A DNA stretch of 64,000 nucleotides from Hevea brasiliensis (lineage: Eukaryota > Streptophyta > Magnoliopsida > Malpighiales > Euphorbiaceae), in contig NC_079495.1 in NCBI RefSeq assembly GCF_030052815.1, positions 116,972,194 to 117,036,193 of the forward strand. Direction: 5' to 3'. Made by a program: the position numbers and the translations under genes. This document shows, piece by piece, positions 35,601 through 48,310 of this stretch. Every line of letters starts with the position of its first letter. Positions within the stretch are counted from its first letter, which is position 1. The notes under the pieces were generated by a model. It saw only the letters and a program-made list of their open reading frames with translations, did no database searches and was not told the DNA's origin.

Positions 35601-36400
35601 GATAAAATGTTATCGAAACAATTGATTTATAGGATTGAAAATGTTGATATTGGTTTCATGAATAATGGAAATTTGGATATTTCAAATTCTTGGCTATGCC
35701 TTACACAATCATGTTTTATATTGAGTTTAAAAATTATAGTTGTGCACCACTGAGTTCACCACTCAGCGATAGCTTGTGTATGCTGTCATAATAGGGGAAA
35801 GGAGAAAGCTGTAGAGTAAGAGGCAACGGAGCAGTATTTTGAGTTGGCTTCAGGTATATATTAGGTATACCTATTGTAAATTCATTTTGATGTAATTTGA
35901 CTATATGTATGTATAAATATTCGAGCAGTTGTACATAAACTTTGTAATGTTATTTTGTCATTTCAACTTAATGTAAATTTTTGTAATATTAATTTGGTTA
36001 CTTCAATGAATGTAAATGTTTAAATTTCTTTCTTCATTATGTTAATAATGAAATGTTTCTTTTTATAATGGAGATTCATGAGAATGAATTATATAAATTG
36101 TTACAGGTGGTTTTTAATAGGTTTAAAAGAATTGGTTTTATATAGTTTTAGACATCACCATGCAAAATTTCTATAAAATTTTAAAAATGCTAATTTATTT
36201 CTAAATAAATTTTATGGCATATACCTAACTCAAAGACACTTTAATAATTATTTTATCATCACCTTAAACTCTAAAATGAATTGGATTTTGTTTAAAATTT
36301 TTTGTAGTATATTTAATAATTTATCGGTAGATAAAGTTCGGTATTTCATTAGATATACTATAAGATCATGTCATATCTTGCAGAGGAGTAAGGTGTGACA
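32609..36400 (+). mobile_element. 3' LTR of a 5'-truncated chromovirus
   Basis: It starts 'tgtagcaccgtcctact', ends 'agtaaggtgtgaca', and is 3792 bp long. It is preceded by integrase tail and polypurine tract, so it is the 3' LTR. It is the closest relative in the window of the solo LTR at 4749-13050. The double hairpin is at 35750-35788. The 5' part of the element is lost, so no TSD pair is available (AAGTT follows the LTR). Confidence 0.85.
35750..35788 (+). other. double hairpin in LTR
   Basis: CTGAGT (35750-35755) pairs with ACTCAG (35761-35766). CGATAGC (35767-35773) pairs with GCTGTCA (35782-35788), with the last pair lost. Confidence 0.55.
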
Positions 36401-36696
36401 AAGTTTCTTACAAAGAAAGATAACCCTCTAATGTTTGATTATTTTCCTAACAGAAAAAAAAATTTATCGGGGTGGGTTTCATTATTTATGGCTAAAATCG
36501 AAGATAAATTACTCAAATTATTGCTAAAATTGGGAGTGCAGAAGAATAACAAGGGATGGGTGAGAGAAGAATAAATAATTGCAAAGCGGAAAGGATATAA
36601 TAGAGTCTATTTGATTCATCTATTAATAGATATATGCTTTCAATTCACTCACAATCACACATACAGTCACACAGACATGGTGAGGATGAAAGGAAC
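36401..36696. other. no gene seen
   Basis: Sequence between the chromovirus LTR and the right arm of the inverted repeat. Nothing recognised. Confidence 0.5.
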
Positions 36697-36832
36697 ATTC
36701 AAAATAGGAGTTATTATAGGGGTTAAATAGGGGTTGATTGGAGATAAGGTGGCATCTGACGTGGTGCTTCTGTTAGGAAAGTAACAGAAATGGTAATAGT
36801 GGGGTATAATTGTGCAACATTCGAAAGTATAG
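36697..36832 (-). repeat. right arm of the distant inverted repeat
   Basis: Reverse-complement match to 30095-30232. The two arms lie 6.7 kb apart and enclose the truncated chromovirus. Either one transposon received that insertion, or two copies of one family happen to lie in opposite orientation. Confidence 0.75.
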
Positions 36833-37029
36833 GTGTTTGCTATAAAAACAATTTGGCTGACAAACAGCTTGAAAATGTGAGCATGCAAGATACTTAGTGT
36901 ATTAACTAAAATAAGCTTCTAACTTTTAAATCAAATGATTGTAGGAACTGGCTACACTAAACGCAGTTTCACCTTTAATTACAAAATAAATTGAAAATGA
37001 GAAATTGTCTCACTAAAATTGGAATTTCA

Positions 37030-37590
37030 ATTGGAAAATGAAATTTTATTGCTTGATTGAAAGTAAATACAATGATTAGAAATTGAAATAGCAATAGAAA
37101 TTGAAGTGGACAATGTTTGAATATTGAAAATGACCATTGGAGTCTTGAATTGATTGGACTGCTAAAGCCTTTGGATTGTTATTGATTTGTTGATTGGTTA
37201 GATTGGTTGGTTGAGTTGTTGGGCCTTTCCCATTTTACAACAGTTGTTATTTATAACAACACCTTACTAACCCTAGAAGTGTGTGGAACCAGCACGCCTT
37301 CACGTCTTGCACGTCGTACAATTGCAATCCGCTATCAATAACTATTGTTAACTTCCCATGCAATAGGTAACTCCCATAACTTCCCACCAGTAGGTAACTC
37401 CTTATAACTTCCACTAATTAAATATCTGATAACTACCCCAAAAATAATTAATAAACATTTATTTGAGGCCTCACAATTAAATTAATGTAATAAAATTAAT
37501 TAAATTAATTTCACAAAAATTATTTTAATTAATCATAGGCCTAAAAATAATTAATAAGCTAGAATAATTATTTTTTATGCAAACAATTAG
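37030..37590 (+). repeat. direct repeat, left copy
   Basis: It matches 61738-62230 in the same orientation over about 500 bp (shared words 'gggcctttcccatt', 'aactccttataacttccac', 'taattaaatat', 'aataattatttttt'). It ends near 'gcaaacaa' in both. It could be an LTR pair of an element that was later filled by the chromoviruses, or two copies of a dispersed repeat. Confidence 0.8.
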
Positions 37591-38871
37591 TCTCCAAACA
37601 TTGATTGACCAGTTAGGCTATTTTAATGTGGACAATTAATTTTCTCAGGATCTTGAACTTCACCTACTCTTCTGCTCCACCATGATTTTAATGTGAAAAT
37701 CATATTAGGTCACTTGCACTTCTCTAAATGCACAAATTTAAATATTAAAAATAAGTTTATCTATTAATAAAGTCTCCCAATTTCCTAGGAAGTCTAATTA
37801 AGTCAAATCACTCAACCACTTCACACTTTCCCATGCCACTCAAGCTACTCATTAATAAAACTTATTCTTTTTCTCTCACAATTTCATTTGTTATGCACTT
37901 ACTCATCTCCTTCTCAATTTTCTCAAAAAATCTCATACCCATCTTCATATCCTCCTATCAGACCATCATTCTTTAATTAAAATAAAAAACCACAAGGCTA
38001 ATTTTCATTTTTTTCCTTCCTCTGTCTCTTTCATTATGTGGTGCATCTCACCACTGCGTGATTTGTGCATGCCACCATCACATAAGCAACAACTCTTTAA
38101 GAACCACCTTGACTGTCGATCAAAGCCCAACAATGACCACTAGCCTTACTGTCAACCCTTCGATCATCTTTCATGTGATTTTGTGCTCCTTCAGTCTACA
38201 CCCTTCACCATTCAAGGTACTTCTCTTCACCATTCTCCTTGTTTCATGATGGTACTTCTCTTCACCATTCTCCATGTTTCATGCTTTCTTAAAACATTTC
38301 TTAGCTCTAATAGTCATGTATTGGTTAAATAGCTATTAAGTCTTATCTGGGCAATGTCAATTTGTTGCGAATTTGAGAAGACTTGGATGAAATTGCAAGT
38401 ACCTTTAAATCTTGATATTTGAGAATGAATTTTGGTACCTTTGAGTTTTTATGAGCTTAGTAGTACATTCAGGAAGTGTTAGGAAACCTATTGAGTTATG
38501 TGGTTGCACTTAGATTTATTGTGAAAAATATCTTCGACCTCTCCTATTACAACACCTGGTACAACACCTATTGTGGCACCTGGTATGTTACCTGCTTCTA
38601 ATACTGGTGCGGCCCCTCCTCGGTCATATCTCTTCTAAGCACTTCTGTACCAGGGCTTTAGTTCCTCTTCTACACTAAAGGTCTTTGCGCCACCAAGCTT
38701 TTCGATGTTTAGCATTAACCCTTTCTCTATAGTAGCCAAAGGTAGTTCTCTTTATGGAATTTCTATCAAACTTGCGCTGCACCTATGATTAGTTGTGCCA
38801 TATCTACTTGGATATTGAATTTATGTGTGTTCTGTAAGTTTTGATTGTTGCTTTTATGAAGATTGGACTTG
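37591..38871. other. unassigned sequence, left flank of the old chromovirus
   Basis: Nothing recognised apart from a 35-bp tandem duplication at 38216-38284 and a short Pro/Thr-rich open stretch near 38550-38620. A donor-like 'tctgtaagttttg' lies at 38831. Confidence 0.4.
38216..38284. repeat. 35-bp tandem duplication
   Basis: 'ggtacttctcttcaccattc' plus 'tccttgtttcatgat' is present twice, at 38216 and 38251. Confidence 0.9.
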
Positions 38872-38876
38872 AACTT

Positions 38877-41202
38877 TGTAATGACCCAAACTAAGGGCCA
38901 TCACCAGCGCTAGGGATCAGGTCGGTTTAAGGCTACCGAAACCCGTAGCAAGCCTAAAGCCTGTAAAGCATACGTACCTTCCTGTATCTCACCGTTTAAA
39001 CATACTCCAAACCATTACACTTTAGTTTTTTTCATACATAAACATTTTTGACATAAAAAATGGTACATGATTTAAACCTTCACACGCATAATTGCTAAAA
39101 TGTAATGGTTCAACATACACACTCTCAAGAAGGGGAAACAACATGTACACATCATCATCATCATTATACTTAAAATTATTATAGAACTCCAATTTTCTTT
39201 AATAACTAACACAGTGCTATCCATTCATAATTTACATGTCCATCTACCCATACATCATACATAAGAAAGAGGCTAAAGCTACTCCTGAAGCTCTCTCGCC
39301 AAGGAACTCTTCTAATCCTACAACCCTGCATCTGGGGGCTAGGGGAAGGGGGTAAGCTTACACAAGCTCAGTGAGTAAACTAACTATCATTAAATTATAT
39401 CATTTAATTCATACATGTGCATTGCATCATTTACATGGTTTTTCATAGCACAAACATTTCACTAGGATGGACTTGTCACTAGCAACTCCCCAAACTTTCC
39501 TTTAAAACATGACCTGTGTCATGTACCTTAAGTTAACTTACAGATCTCCCCTGATGAGGCAATTTACAAATCTCCCCTAATGGGGCAACTTAAAGATCTC
39601 TCCATGGGATTTACTTATGGATCCATAATATATGCAACGTTACATAGTCATAAACATGGGAAGAGTCAGTTGGTCATCCAACATCAATGCACCAATAACA
39701 AATTACATAATTATGTAACATCTTCATGTTCTAGATGCATACAACCTAAATAAATATGATTTGATGCATGAGGGTGATCATTAATTACCTGTAAATAGCT
39801 TTCATTTTATTAAGGTTAGAGTTACTCACCTTTTGAAGCCTATCAACCACCTTACTCAAACAGAAGCTATCCTTGAATCTTTAACCTTCTGAGTCCCTCA
39901 AGCCCAATCTTATAAAATTGGACCCTAGAGTATTATAAAAGGTTTTTAAACTCTATACATATCATAAACATCTTATTTTATGCCCTCAGGAACTATGAAA
40001 TCATGTTTTAAAACCTTATAAAAGAAGGGAGAAAAAGTCAAACAAAACCTACTTTGTCTACCGAAGTCCTAAACATCAGCTGTTGAAGTCTTAGGCTTTG
40101 GACAACACTTTTATCTAGTGCTAACTTCGACTACCAAAGTCCTAGACTTCGACTGTTGAACCTGAACATTTTCCAAATTTTTCAAGAAACTGCATGCTTC
40201 AACTGCTAAACCTTTAGTTTTTGCCAATCAAACCTGGGAATTTCTAGAATTCCTAAGTTGAAAACTTATAGATTCCTTCTCCCAAAAGCCTCAAAACTCA
40301 TTTCAAAGTTCTAAAACACAATCTCATCACATATATATATCTTTAGGTCCTAAAACAACTTAGAATCATGCTTAAAGCCTACATAACATTAATCTAAACT
40401 CAAATCCTAGGTTTTCGCCAAACCCAACAGAGCATATATATGGATTTCTTCAAATCCATCATGGGAAACTAGCCATTTAAGGCCCATAATACTTAAACAT
40501 AACTATTTTAACAACAAAACATGAGATTTCGACCTAAATCACAAAACTCTAACCCTAACATGCATAAATTTCCCTTAAAATTTAACTTAAAATAACTTTT
40601 CATGAAATTGAAGTTATAAAAATCTTATCCCTCATTAACCTTCATATATTTACCCATTAGGTCAAGGAGGAAAGAAAGTTATCTCTTTTTCTTGGAGGTG
40701 AGAGAATTAAAACTTCAAAGCTTGAATCTACTCTTCCACACTTCTAAATGGAAGAATCCATCTCTAGATCTTCAAAAACTCAAGGAAATCTCTTCAAAGA
40801 GCTTCTTGTGTGCTCCAAAGTTGAGAGCGAGAGAGAAAAGAAGAAAACCCTAAGTGTTTTAGTAGCAAAATAAGCTTTGGTCCCCTTTTTTTACCCTCTC
40901 TGTCAAGGAACTTTAGGCTACCAAAAGTCTAGCTTTCAACTGCCAGAGTCTATTTTGCCCAAAAGAGTGTTTGAGTAGGAAAAGGGGCTTCAATTGTTGA
41001 AAGTCCATACTTCGACTATCGAAACTTCTTCTGCAAGAAACACTTACTTAAAATTTTTTAAATTATTTTTTTTTATTCTTAAATACATTTTGAACATACT
41101 TTCACATCTTACCGCCATTCCCTTGTCAGTGAAGTTTTAAGTTTTACTAAAATATTCTATCAAAGGCAAATATTACGACATCGAAAAATGATAGGTATTA
41201 CA
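38877..41202 (-). repeat. 3' LTR of the old chromovirus
   Basis: 2326 bp, from 'tgtaatgacccaaac' to 'ataggtattaca'. It contains repeated 'cttcgactgccaaagtc'-like words that form imperfect inverted pairs (about 40060-40170 and 40900-41030); the same words occur in the 5' LTR. Confidence 0.92.
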
Positions 41203-41220
41203 TTCTCCCCCCTTAAGAAC
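41203..41220 (-). other. polypurine tract of the old chromovirus
   Basis: The plus strand 'ttctccccccttaagaac' is a purine tract on the coding strand, directly upstream of the 3' LTR. Confidence 0.8.
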
Positions 41221-44200
41221 ATTCATCCTTAAATGTTTAAAACAAACACATAAAAAGCAAATATAACAAACATATCATGCCTAGAAAAGGTGAGGATATT
41301 GTTATATCATGGAATCGTGGGTTTCCCACGTGCACTCCTCCATGTTGTGGTAGTTTTATAACACCTTGACCATTGGTATCTCCTTATTCCTTAGCTTACT
41401 TACTTGAGTGTCTACAATCTGAACAAGTTGTTCAACATAAGAAAGATCTTCTGACATTTCCATGTCTAGTTCACTTATAACCTTGTTTGGATCTGACACG
41501 AACTTTCTCAATATAGAAACATGGAGCACTGAATGGATTCTCTCTATTTTTAGTGGCAAAGCTAACGTATAGGATACATTTTCAATCCTTTGCAGTACTT
41601 CATATGGTTCAATATACCTTAGAGCTAGTTTGTCTCTCTTTCCAAACTGGTTGACACCCTTCATTAGAGATACCTTCAGAAGCACCATGTCTCCTTCCTG
41701 AAAAACCACTTATCTTCTACGAAGATCTGTGTAACTCTTCTGTCTACTGGCTGCTGTCTTCAACCTTGCCGGGATTAAAGGCATGGCTTGATTGGTGACT
41801 TCCACCACTCCATTCCTGCCAAGGCTCTTTCATCTACTTCTTCCTAATAAATAGGGGACCTATATTTTCTCCCATACAGAGCTTCATACGGTGCCATTCT
41901 GATACTAGAGTGATAGCTGTTGTTGTATGCAAACTCAATTAGCGGAAGGTACTTTTTCCACGATCTCTCAAAGTCTATATAGTCCTTTCTAACTACTAAA
42001 CTCTAACCTGGTGTCTAACTCATTTTAAAGACAATGCCAAAACCTGATATGAACTGCGGTCCTCTATCGGAGACTATTGTCACTGGAGCTCCATGCAACC
42101 TTACTATATTTGCCACGTACACCTAAGCTAACTTATCCACAAAATAGTTAGCTCTAATAGAAATGAAGTGAGCAGTCTTGGTTAACCTATCCATTATAAC
42201 CCATATCGAGTCATGTCTAGTAGAAGCTACTAGTAACCCCACAACAAAGTCCATGGCCATCTTTTCCCATTTCCACTCTAAAATGGGTAGTGGGTTGAGC
42301 ATTCCTGCTGGCTTCTGATACTCTAGCTTCACTCTCTGACATACCTCACAACAATCACAAACTATGCCATCTCCTTCTTCATAGAAGGCCACTAATACAC
42401 CTTCTTTAAGTCCTGATATATCTTGGTGGCTCTAGGGTGCACACTATACTTGCCATTATGAGCTTTCCTCATAATGTCTCCCTTAAGTTGGATGTCATTT
42501 AGTACACACAAATTGATACCATACCTTTTGTCAAAATGGAACTCGCTGTTCTTACCTTTCTATACTGCTTCTGCTATCTTTACTAACTCAAGGTCTTCAT
42601 GTGGTTTCTCTACTATTTGTCTTAGGTACACTGGTATCACCTTCATCTAAGCTATCCAGGTACCCTTAGCTAATAACTCTAACTGCAACCCTTCTCTAAT
42701 CAGCTAGTGTAACTCCTTCAAGACGGGTCATCTTTCTATGGATATATGAACCAAACTATTAAATGATTTTTGACTGAGGACATCTGCAATGACATTTGCC
42801 TTTCCTAAATGGTATTGGATTGTACAGTCATAATCATTGAGCAGTTCTACCTAGCTCCTCTGTCTGAGGTTCAGCTCTTTTTACTTGAAGATGTACTGGA
42901 GGCTTTTGTGGTCAATGAAGATCTCACATTTTGCTCCGTAAAGATAATGTCTCCACATCTTTAGGGCAAAGACTATGGCCACCATCTCTAAGTCATGAAT
43001 GGAATAATTAGCTTCACACTTCTTCAACTGTCATGAAGCATAAGCTATTACTCTTCCCTTCTGCATGAGAACACATCCCAAACCCACTCATCACAGTAGA
43101 CAATGAAATCTACATTGCCTATAGGCAGAGCCAGTACTGGTGCTAAAATTAAATACTCCTTAAGCTTTTGAAAGCTCTCCTCACATTCATCACTCCGTTC
43201 AAACTTCTTATTCCTCTGAGTTAGCCTAGTCATTAGAGCAACTATCTTAGAGAAATCAGGAACAAATCTCCTATAATAGCCAGCCAAACCTAGGAAACTC
43301 TTGTTTTCTATCACTGTGGTTGGCCTTGGCTATTCTGCCACTGCTTCTACCTTCTTAAAATCCACTTTGATTCCATTCTCTGACACTACAAGTCGTAAGA
43401 AGGATATAATCTTTAACCAAAACTCACACTTATAAAACTTAGCATATAACTGATGCTCCCTCAACGTCTGAAGAACTATGTTTAGGTGTTATGCATGCTC
43501 TTCTGGACTTCTGGAATATACTAAGATATCATCAATAAAGATGATCATAAAGTGATCTAGATATTATCTGAATACTTTATTCATGAGATCCATGAATGTT
43601 GTTGGGGCATTTGTTAACCCAAAAGGAATCACAAAAGACTTATAATACTGGTATCTAATCCAAAAAGTAATTTTTGAAATATCTGTCTCCTTAATTCTTA
43701 ACTGGTGATATCCGAACCTCAAATCTATCTTTGAAAAATAACTAGCTTCAGCCAGCTAATCAAATAAGTCATTAATACAGGGCAGAGGGTACTTGTTCTT
43801 CATAGTGACCTTGTTCAATTGCCTATAGTTAATGCACAGCCTCAAGGATCCATCCTTCTTCTTTACAAATAGTACTGGAGCACCCCAAAGGGAGGTACTC
43901 AGTTGGATGAATCCTTTATCCACTAATTCCTGTAGCTATTATTTCACCTCTTTCAACTCTACAAGAGCCATCCTATAAAAAGGTGAAATAATAGCTATCT
44001 CCCTTTCAAATGGTAGACTAGGTAGTTCCTCAGGAAATACAAAAGGAAACTCTCTTACCACATGAACTAATTTCGGTCCGCTTTTATTCTCCACAACCTC
44101 TCTAACATGGGCTAGAAACCCTCTACATCCTTTTCGGAGCATCTTGCTAGCTTGCATCGTGGAGATCACTCCCTTCACTGCTAATGTCTAATATCCTTGA

Positions 44201-45143
44201 AAGACCACCTGTGATCCATCCTGTCCTCTGAAACTTACTACTTATTTTTATAGTCTAAGGTGGCATAATTGGCTAAGAGCCAATCCATCCTTAGAATGAC
44301 ATCAAAATCCATTAATTCTAGAACCACCAGGTCAGTTGGAAAACATTTATCCTCCACATCACTGGAAAGGTGTAATAGATCATTTGTCACTGAAGGATCA
44401 CACTTGGGCCTACTAATAAGCAACGAACATTACAAACTCAAAACTACTAAACCTAATCTTAGAACTACTTTGGGTATAACAAAAGAATGGGATGCACTAG
44501 GATCAATTAAAACATGCACGTTGAAATTTCCAATGCAAAGGTTACCTGACACCATAGTGTTGGAGGTATTAGCTTCTTGTTGTGTCATAGTAAAGATCCG
44601 TGCTGATGTTGTTGAACCCCTCCCTTATGAGCCTACCGTAGAGGAAGAAGAACCTCATCCTCTACCCTGTCCCATTCCCAATGAGTTACCCACAAAAGTC
44701 TGTCTCACTGCCGATTAAACCATACTGCCTGACCCAGTCTACTGCTATAAAGCCACAGTTTTCATGTTAGTACATTCCCTAGACATGTGTCACTCCTGAC
44801 CACACCTATAGCATTAGGAGGTTCCAAACCTTTAAACTCTTCAATGGGGCTTCCCACATCTGACAAAATCAAAGGTGTTTGAACTAAAACTAGATTCGCC
44901 TTCCATCCTAAGGCCTGACTTGATTCTGCTCTAAAACTTATTCTTCTTTTGCTTCTTACCAAACTTCCTTCCTTTATCTTTCTTAGTTCCAAATGAGGAA
45001 ATAGTCTTGGTTAAATGATCGAACCTCCCTGCATTCGTAGCCATAGGAATTATGGATTGCTTGGCTTTTGTACCTTTCAACTTCAGACTCCCTTCAATGA
45101 TAGCCCTACCCTCTATCTTTCTTGCAACATCTACTATGGAATA
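41221..45143 (-). pseudogene. gag 3' end and pol of the old chromovirus
   Basis: In order from right to left there is first a zinc knuckle (44813-44772, C-X2-C-X4-H-X4-C, with a TGA at 44792-44790 where Trp is usual). A protease follows, with a DPSASHSF active-site region near 44480-44510 and 'FDVILRMDWL' (about 44310-44280). RT has '[14 protein letters not shown]', 'INYRQLNK', '[11 protein letters not shown]' and FIDDIL near 43540-43520. '[11 protein letters not shown]' (43290-43258) and a broken RNase H follow. Integrase has 'CDCCEVCQRVK' (42350-42320) and 'MDFVVGLL', with the DD35E middle partly deleted near 42030. The C-terminal part holds 'SVLHVSILRKF' and 'QVSKLRNKEIPMVKVL' (41400-41356). 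Stops and shifts abound. Confidence 0.9.
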
Positions 45144-45148
45144 GAAGC

Positions 45149-48100
45149 TGTAACACTCTCACTGTAACAATTTCGTACATTCAATTGTTAGGGTGACCAG
45201 TGTCGGTCCGGACAGCTAGAACGTCTGAAAAAATATTTAGACTAAAGTGAGGAGCCATAATTAACTCAAATATTAACAAGAAAAATGTGGGAAAAATTTT
45301 AGAAATAAAATACAACCAAGTTAAATGAGCCGGTGCCCTAACGATAGGTAACCCAGTGGAAAGTTGCGATCTTCGCAGCTATAAGCCATAAACCTAAGGG
45401 GAACCCTGTGAAATAATTTCTAGGATGCCAGAGAAGAGTTACGGCACCCTAAGTAGCATTAGAATGCCAAGAAAATGTTAGGAGAATTTTTAAAATCGGT
45501 ACAGACGATTTTGGCTCAATAAGCCAAACGGAGGGCATTTTGATCATTTCGTTTTCGGAGATGATTTTGACTGACTTGTCCAGTTAAATAAATAATTTGA
45601 ATGACATAAAATATGAATAAATATTGCTAAAAATTGAATTGAAAATGAGTAGAAAAGAAAAGAAAAGAAAATGGATGAAAAATTGAATTTTGACATCACA
45701 TGATGTCATTAAACCATTTCCACCAATCACATTTAACCAAGCCCACTTAAAACAAATAAAAAGAGATAAAATGGGAGAAAAACAAGAAAATAAAATTTGC
45801 TTTCTTCTTCCTTAGCCATACCAGCCGAAACCCATCTTTATTCCTCCATTAAACCTTTATCAAGCTTTATACCCCACTCCATTTCACCTCAAAATCCCTC
45901 ACTCTCTTCATTAAAATTTTCCCTCACACCTTAAACTATCTCTAGCCAGCAAAAAGAAGAAGGAAAAGGAAGGTTTTGCAAGCTTGGGAGTTAGCTCCAA
46001 CAAGGTTAGTGCTAATTTGATTGCATAATAATTGTGTATAGCTGCCATTGAACATGATTTTGGTGTTTCAATTCATGGATTGTATGTATATAGAGAATTG
46101 AAATTGTTGGAGTTAGGGTTTGGGAAAAACCTAGGGTTTTGCTCATGTATTGGTGAAAGGAAATTCTAATGGTCAATTAGTGACCATTTGGTTATGTTTG
46201 AGTAGGAATTGAAGTGAATTGTGCGATGGGAATTGAGGTTGGGTGTGCTGCCTTGAGTGCCCTGCAGGTCTGGATATGAGTCCAGCATGTTTGGGCAGCT
46301 ATAACTTGGATTGTGTAGGTTCAATTGGTGCAAGGCCAATTGAACATGAAATTAGACACATAATGGCAAAATTTTGGTGAAGGAACTCTGTCCAGAAACT
46401 AAACATAGGATGCCCTAAAAATTGACCAAATCCTGGTGACTTACATTCTGCCTGAGCAAAATGACCAAATGAATAGTATTCATTCATTTGGTTATAACTC
46501 AGTGTAGAAGGTCCAATTGACCTGAATTGTTACCAATAGAAAGCTGAGACATAGCCCTACAACTTTCATGAAGAAAACAAACCCAAATTTTGACCATAAT
46601 ATATCCAAAAACTGACCTGCATTCAGTATACAAAAACTACAGAATTGATTCTGTCCAGAAATTCTGGAAAAATTACAATCCAGCCAGTTATGGTTTTTAG
46701 GCCATAACTTGAGCTACAAAACTCCAAATGGAGTGATTCAAAAAGTGAAATGTAACTAGACACAATAAGGAACAAGTTTGATGAAGAACATTTGGCCAAA
46801 TTCTCACTGTAGAATGGCGTAATGGAATAGTGAACTCTAGCACCCAAAACTGAAATTTCTTATTTATTCACCATTGGTTAGAAATATGGATTGGAAACTA
46901 ATGCCAACACTTTTGGAAACTAAAATGTGGTAAATTTATGTGATTAGGACTTATGTAGCTATTATGCATTGAAAAGTCAATAATTTGACCTAAATAGTAA
47001 AATGAATAGTAACCTTACATGTAAAGTATGAAAATTCAATCAATAACTTGGTAATGTGCCCTAGTACACCTAGTAAGATTGGTTTGGATAGGTTGGTATG
47101 CCAATAGGGTTCAATTAGCAGTACTGCACATGGCATTATGCCATTCTGTGATTTTATGGCTTTTAGCCATTCTGATATTATGATGATACTTGGCCTTGTG
47201 CCTAATGTTATTACAGCTTATCAGCTATTTTGTTGCACACCGGGAGACACTATGTGATCGATGGTATGATGGCCCAAGGTACTTAGTACCCAGTGCCAGT
47301 TTACCCGTTTATCCAGTCCAGTCATCCAGTATAGGTTACTTGGGCAACTAAAAATGAAAGTTGATAAATTTAATGAAATAATGGATATAACAAGTACCAA
47401 ATAAATAAGACTATAAATAATTACTAAAAATTTATCTGCATGAGACATCAATATACACACTGCATATTTATTTTCTTTTAGTTCTTTTTATTTTATTATT
47501 GGCACCACTAAGCATTATTGCTTAGCGCGTTGCTTTTTGCTACGCGTAGGTACTGGAGATACGCAGCGCGATCCAAATAGACCCCAGTCAGAGTGAGAGT
47601 CAGATCTGCTAGTATCCTGTGTCACCTCTCAGCTACAGTGCATTGGTAGGATGCTAGACTACATTTTGTATTTTGTGTTTTATATTTCTGTAAATTTTGT
47701 AATTAAACTTTCATTTTGTCATGTATATTGGAAACTTATGTGATTATGTATTAATGAAATTATCTGTAAATGGTGTTCATAAATGAAAGTTGAGTATTTA
47801 TTTATTATTTGAGTATAAATATGGTGTGAATTGAATGATTGGAAAGTTTGAGAAATTGATGAGAAATTATTAAAAATTGATGTGATAATTGGGAGTTGTG
47901 GAATAAAATGATTATTGGAAGTGTTTTTCACAGGTTCCAAAGAACTGTTTTCTCTATTTTTAGCCGATACTCTGCTGAATTTTCTATAAAATTTTCGGAA
48001 CCTCAAATAAATTTATAATTTCTATAAATGACTTAAATAAGTCAAATCTCCCAAATTGCATTTCATCATCCTAAAGAAATAAATTAAGGAAGGATAAAAA

Positions 48101-48183
48101 TAATTGAGATAAAATATGGTGTTCCGGTACACAATGTGGCATATCTTGCTCGGCTATGCTATAGATGGGTAAGGGGTGTCACA
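45149..48183 (+). repeat. 5' LTR of the younger chromovirus
   Basis: 3035 bp. It carries the double hairpin at 47508-47546. Short open frames in it are not conserved between the two LTRs. Confidence 0.95.
47508..47546 (+). other. double hairpin in LTR, covarying form
   Basis: CTAAGC (47508-47513) pairs with GCTTAG (47520-47525). CGCGTTGC (47526-47533) pairs with GCTACGCG (47539-47546) with one mismatch. The place and order equal those of the CTGAGT/ACTCAG and CGATAGC/GCTGTCG hairpins in the other subfamily, but with different bases. The 3' LTR copy starts at 55711. Confidence 0.65.
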
Positions 48184-48188
48184 TTTAG

Positions 48189-48200
48189 TGGTAGCAGAGC
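48189..48200 (+). other. primer-binding site (initiator tRNA-Met)
   Basis: TGGTAGCAGAGC lies five bases after the LTR. It is complementary to the 3' end of plant initiator tRNA-Met with one mismatch (TGGTATCAGAGC expected). Confidence 0.9.
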
Positions 48201-48310
48201 ACGGTTTAGGCATTTCTGGGTCTAGATTGAGTCCATACCATGCATTGCATTTGTAAGAGTCGAGGTGACACTAATGCAGATCTGTTTGTCTTTGTTATTT
48301 TGATTAGGAT

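Noticed and set aside
44269..44718. 149-codon open frame on the plus strand
   Set aside because: It is the reverse strand of the protease and gag end of the old chromovirus.
48189..48200. Possible tRNA-Met gene fragment
   Set aside because: Only the complement of the tRNA 3' end is present, next to an LTR. It is a primer-binding site, not a tRNA gene.
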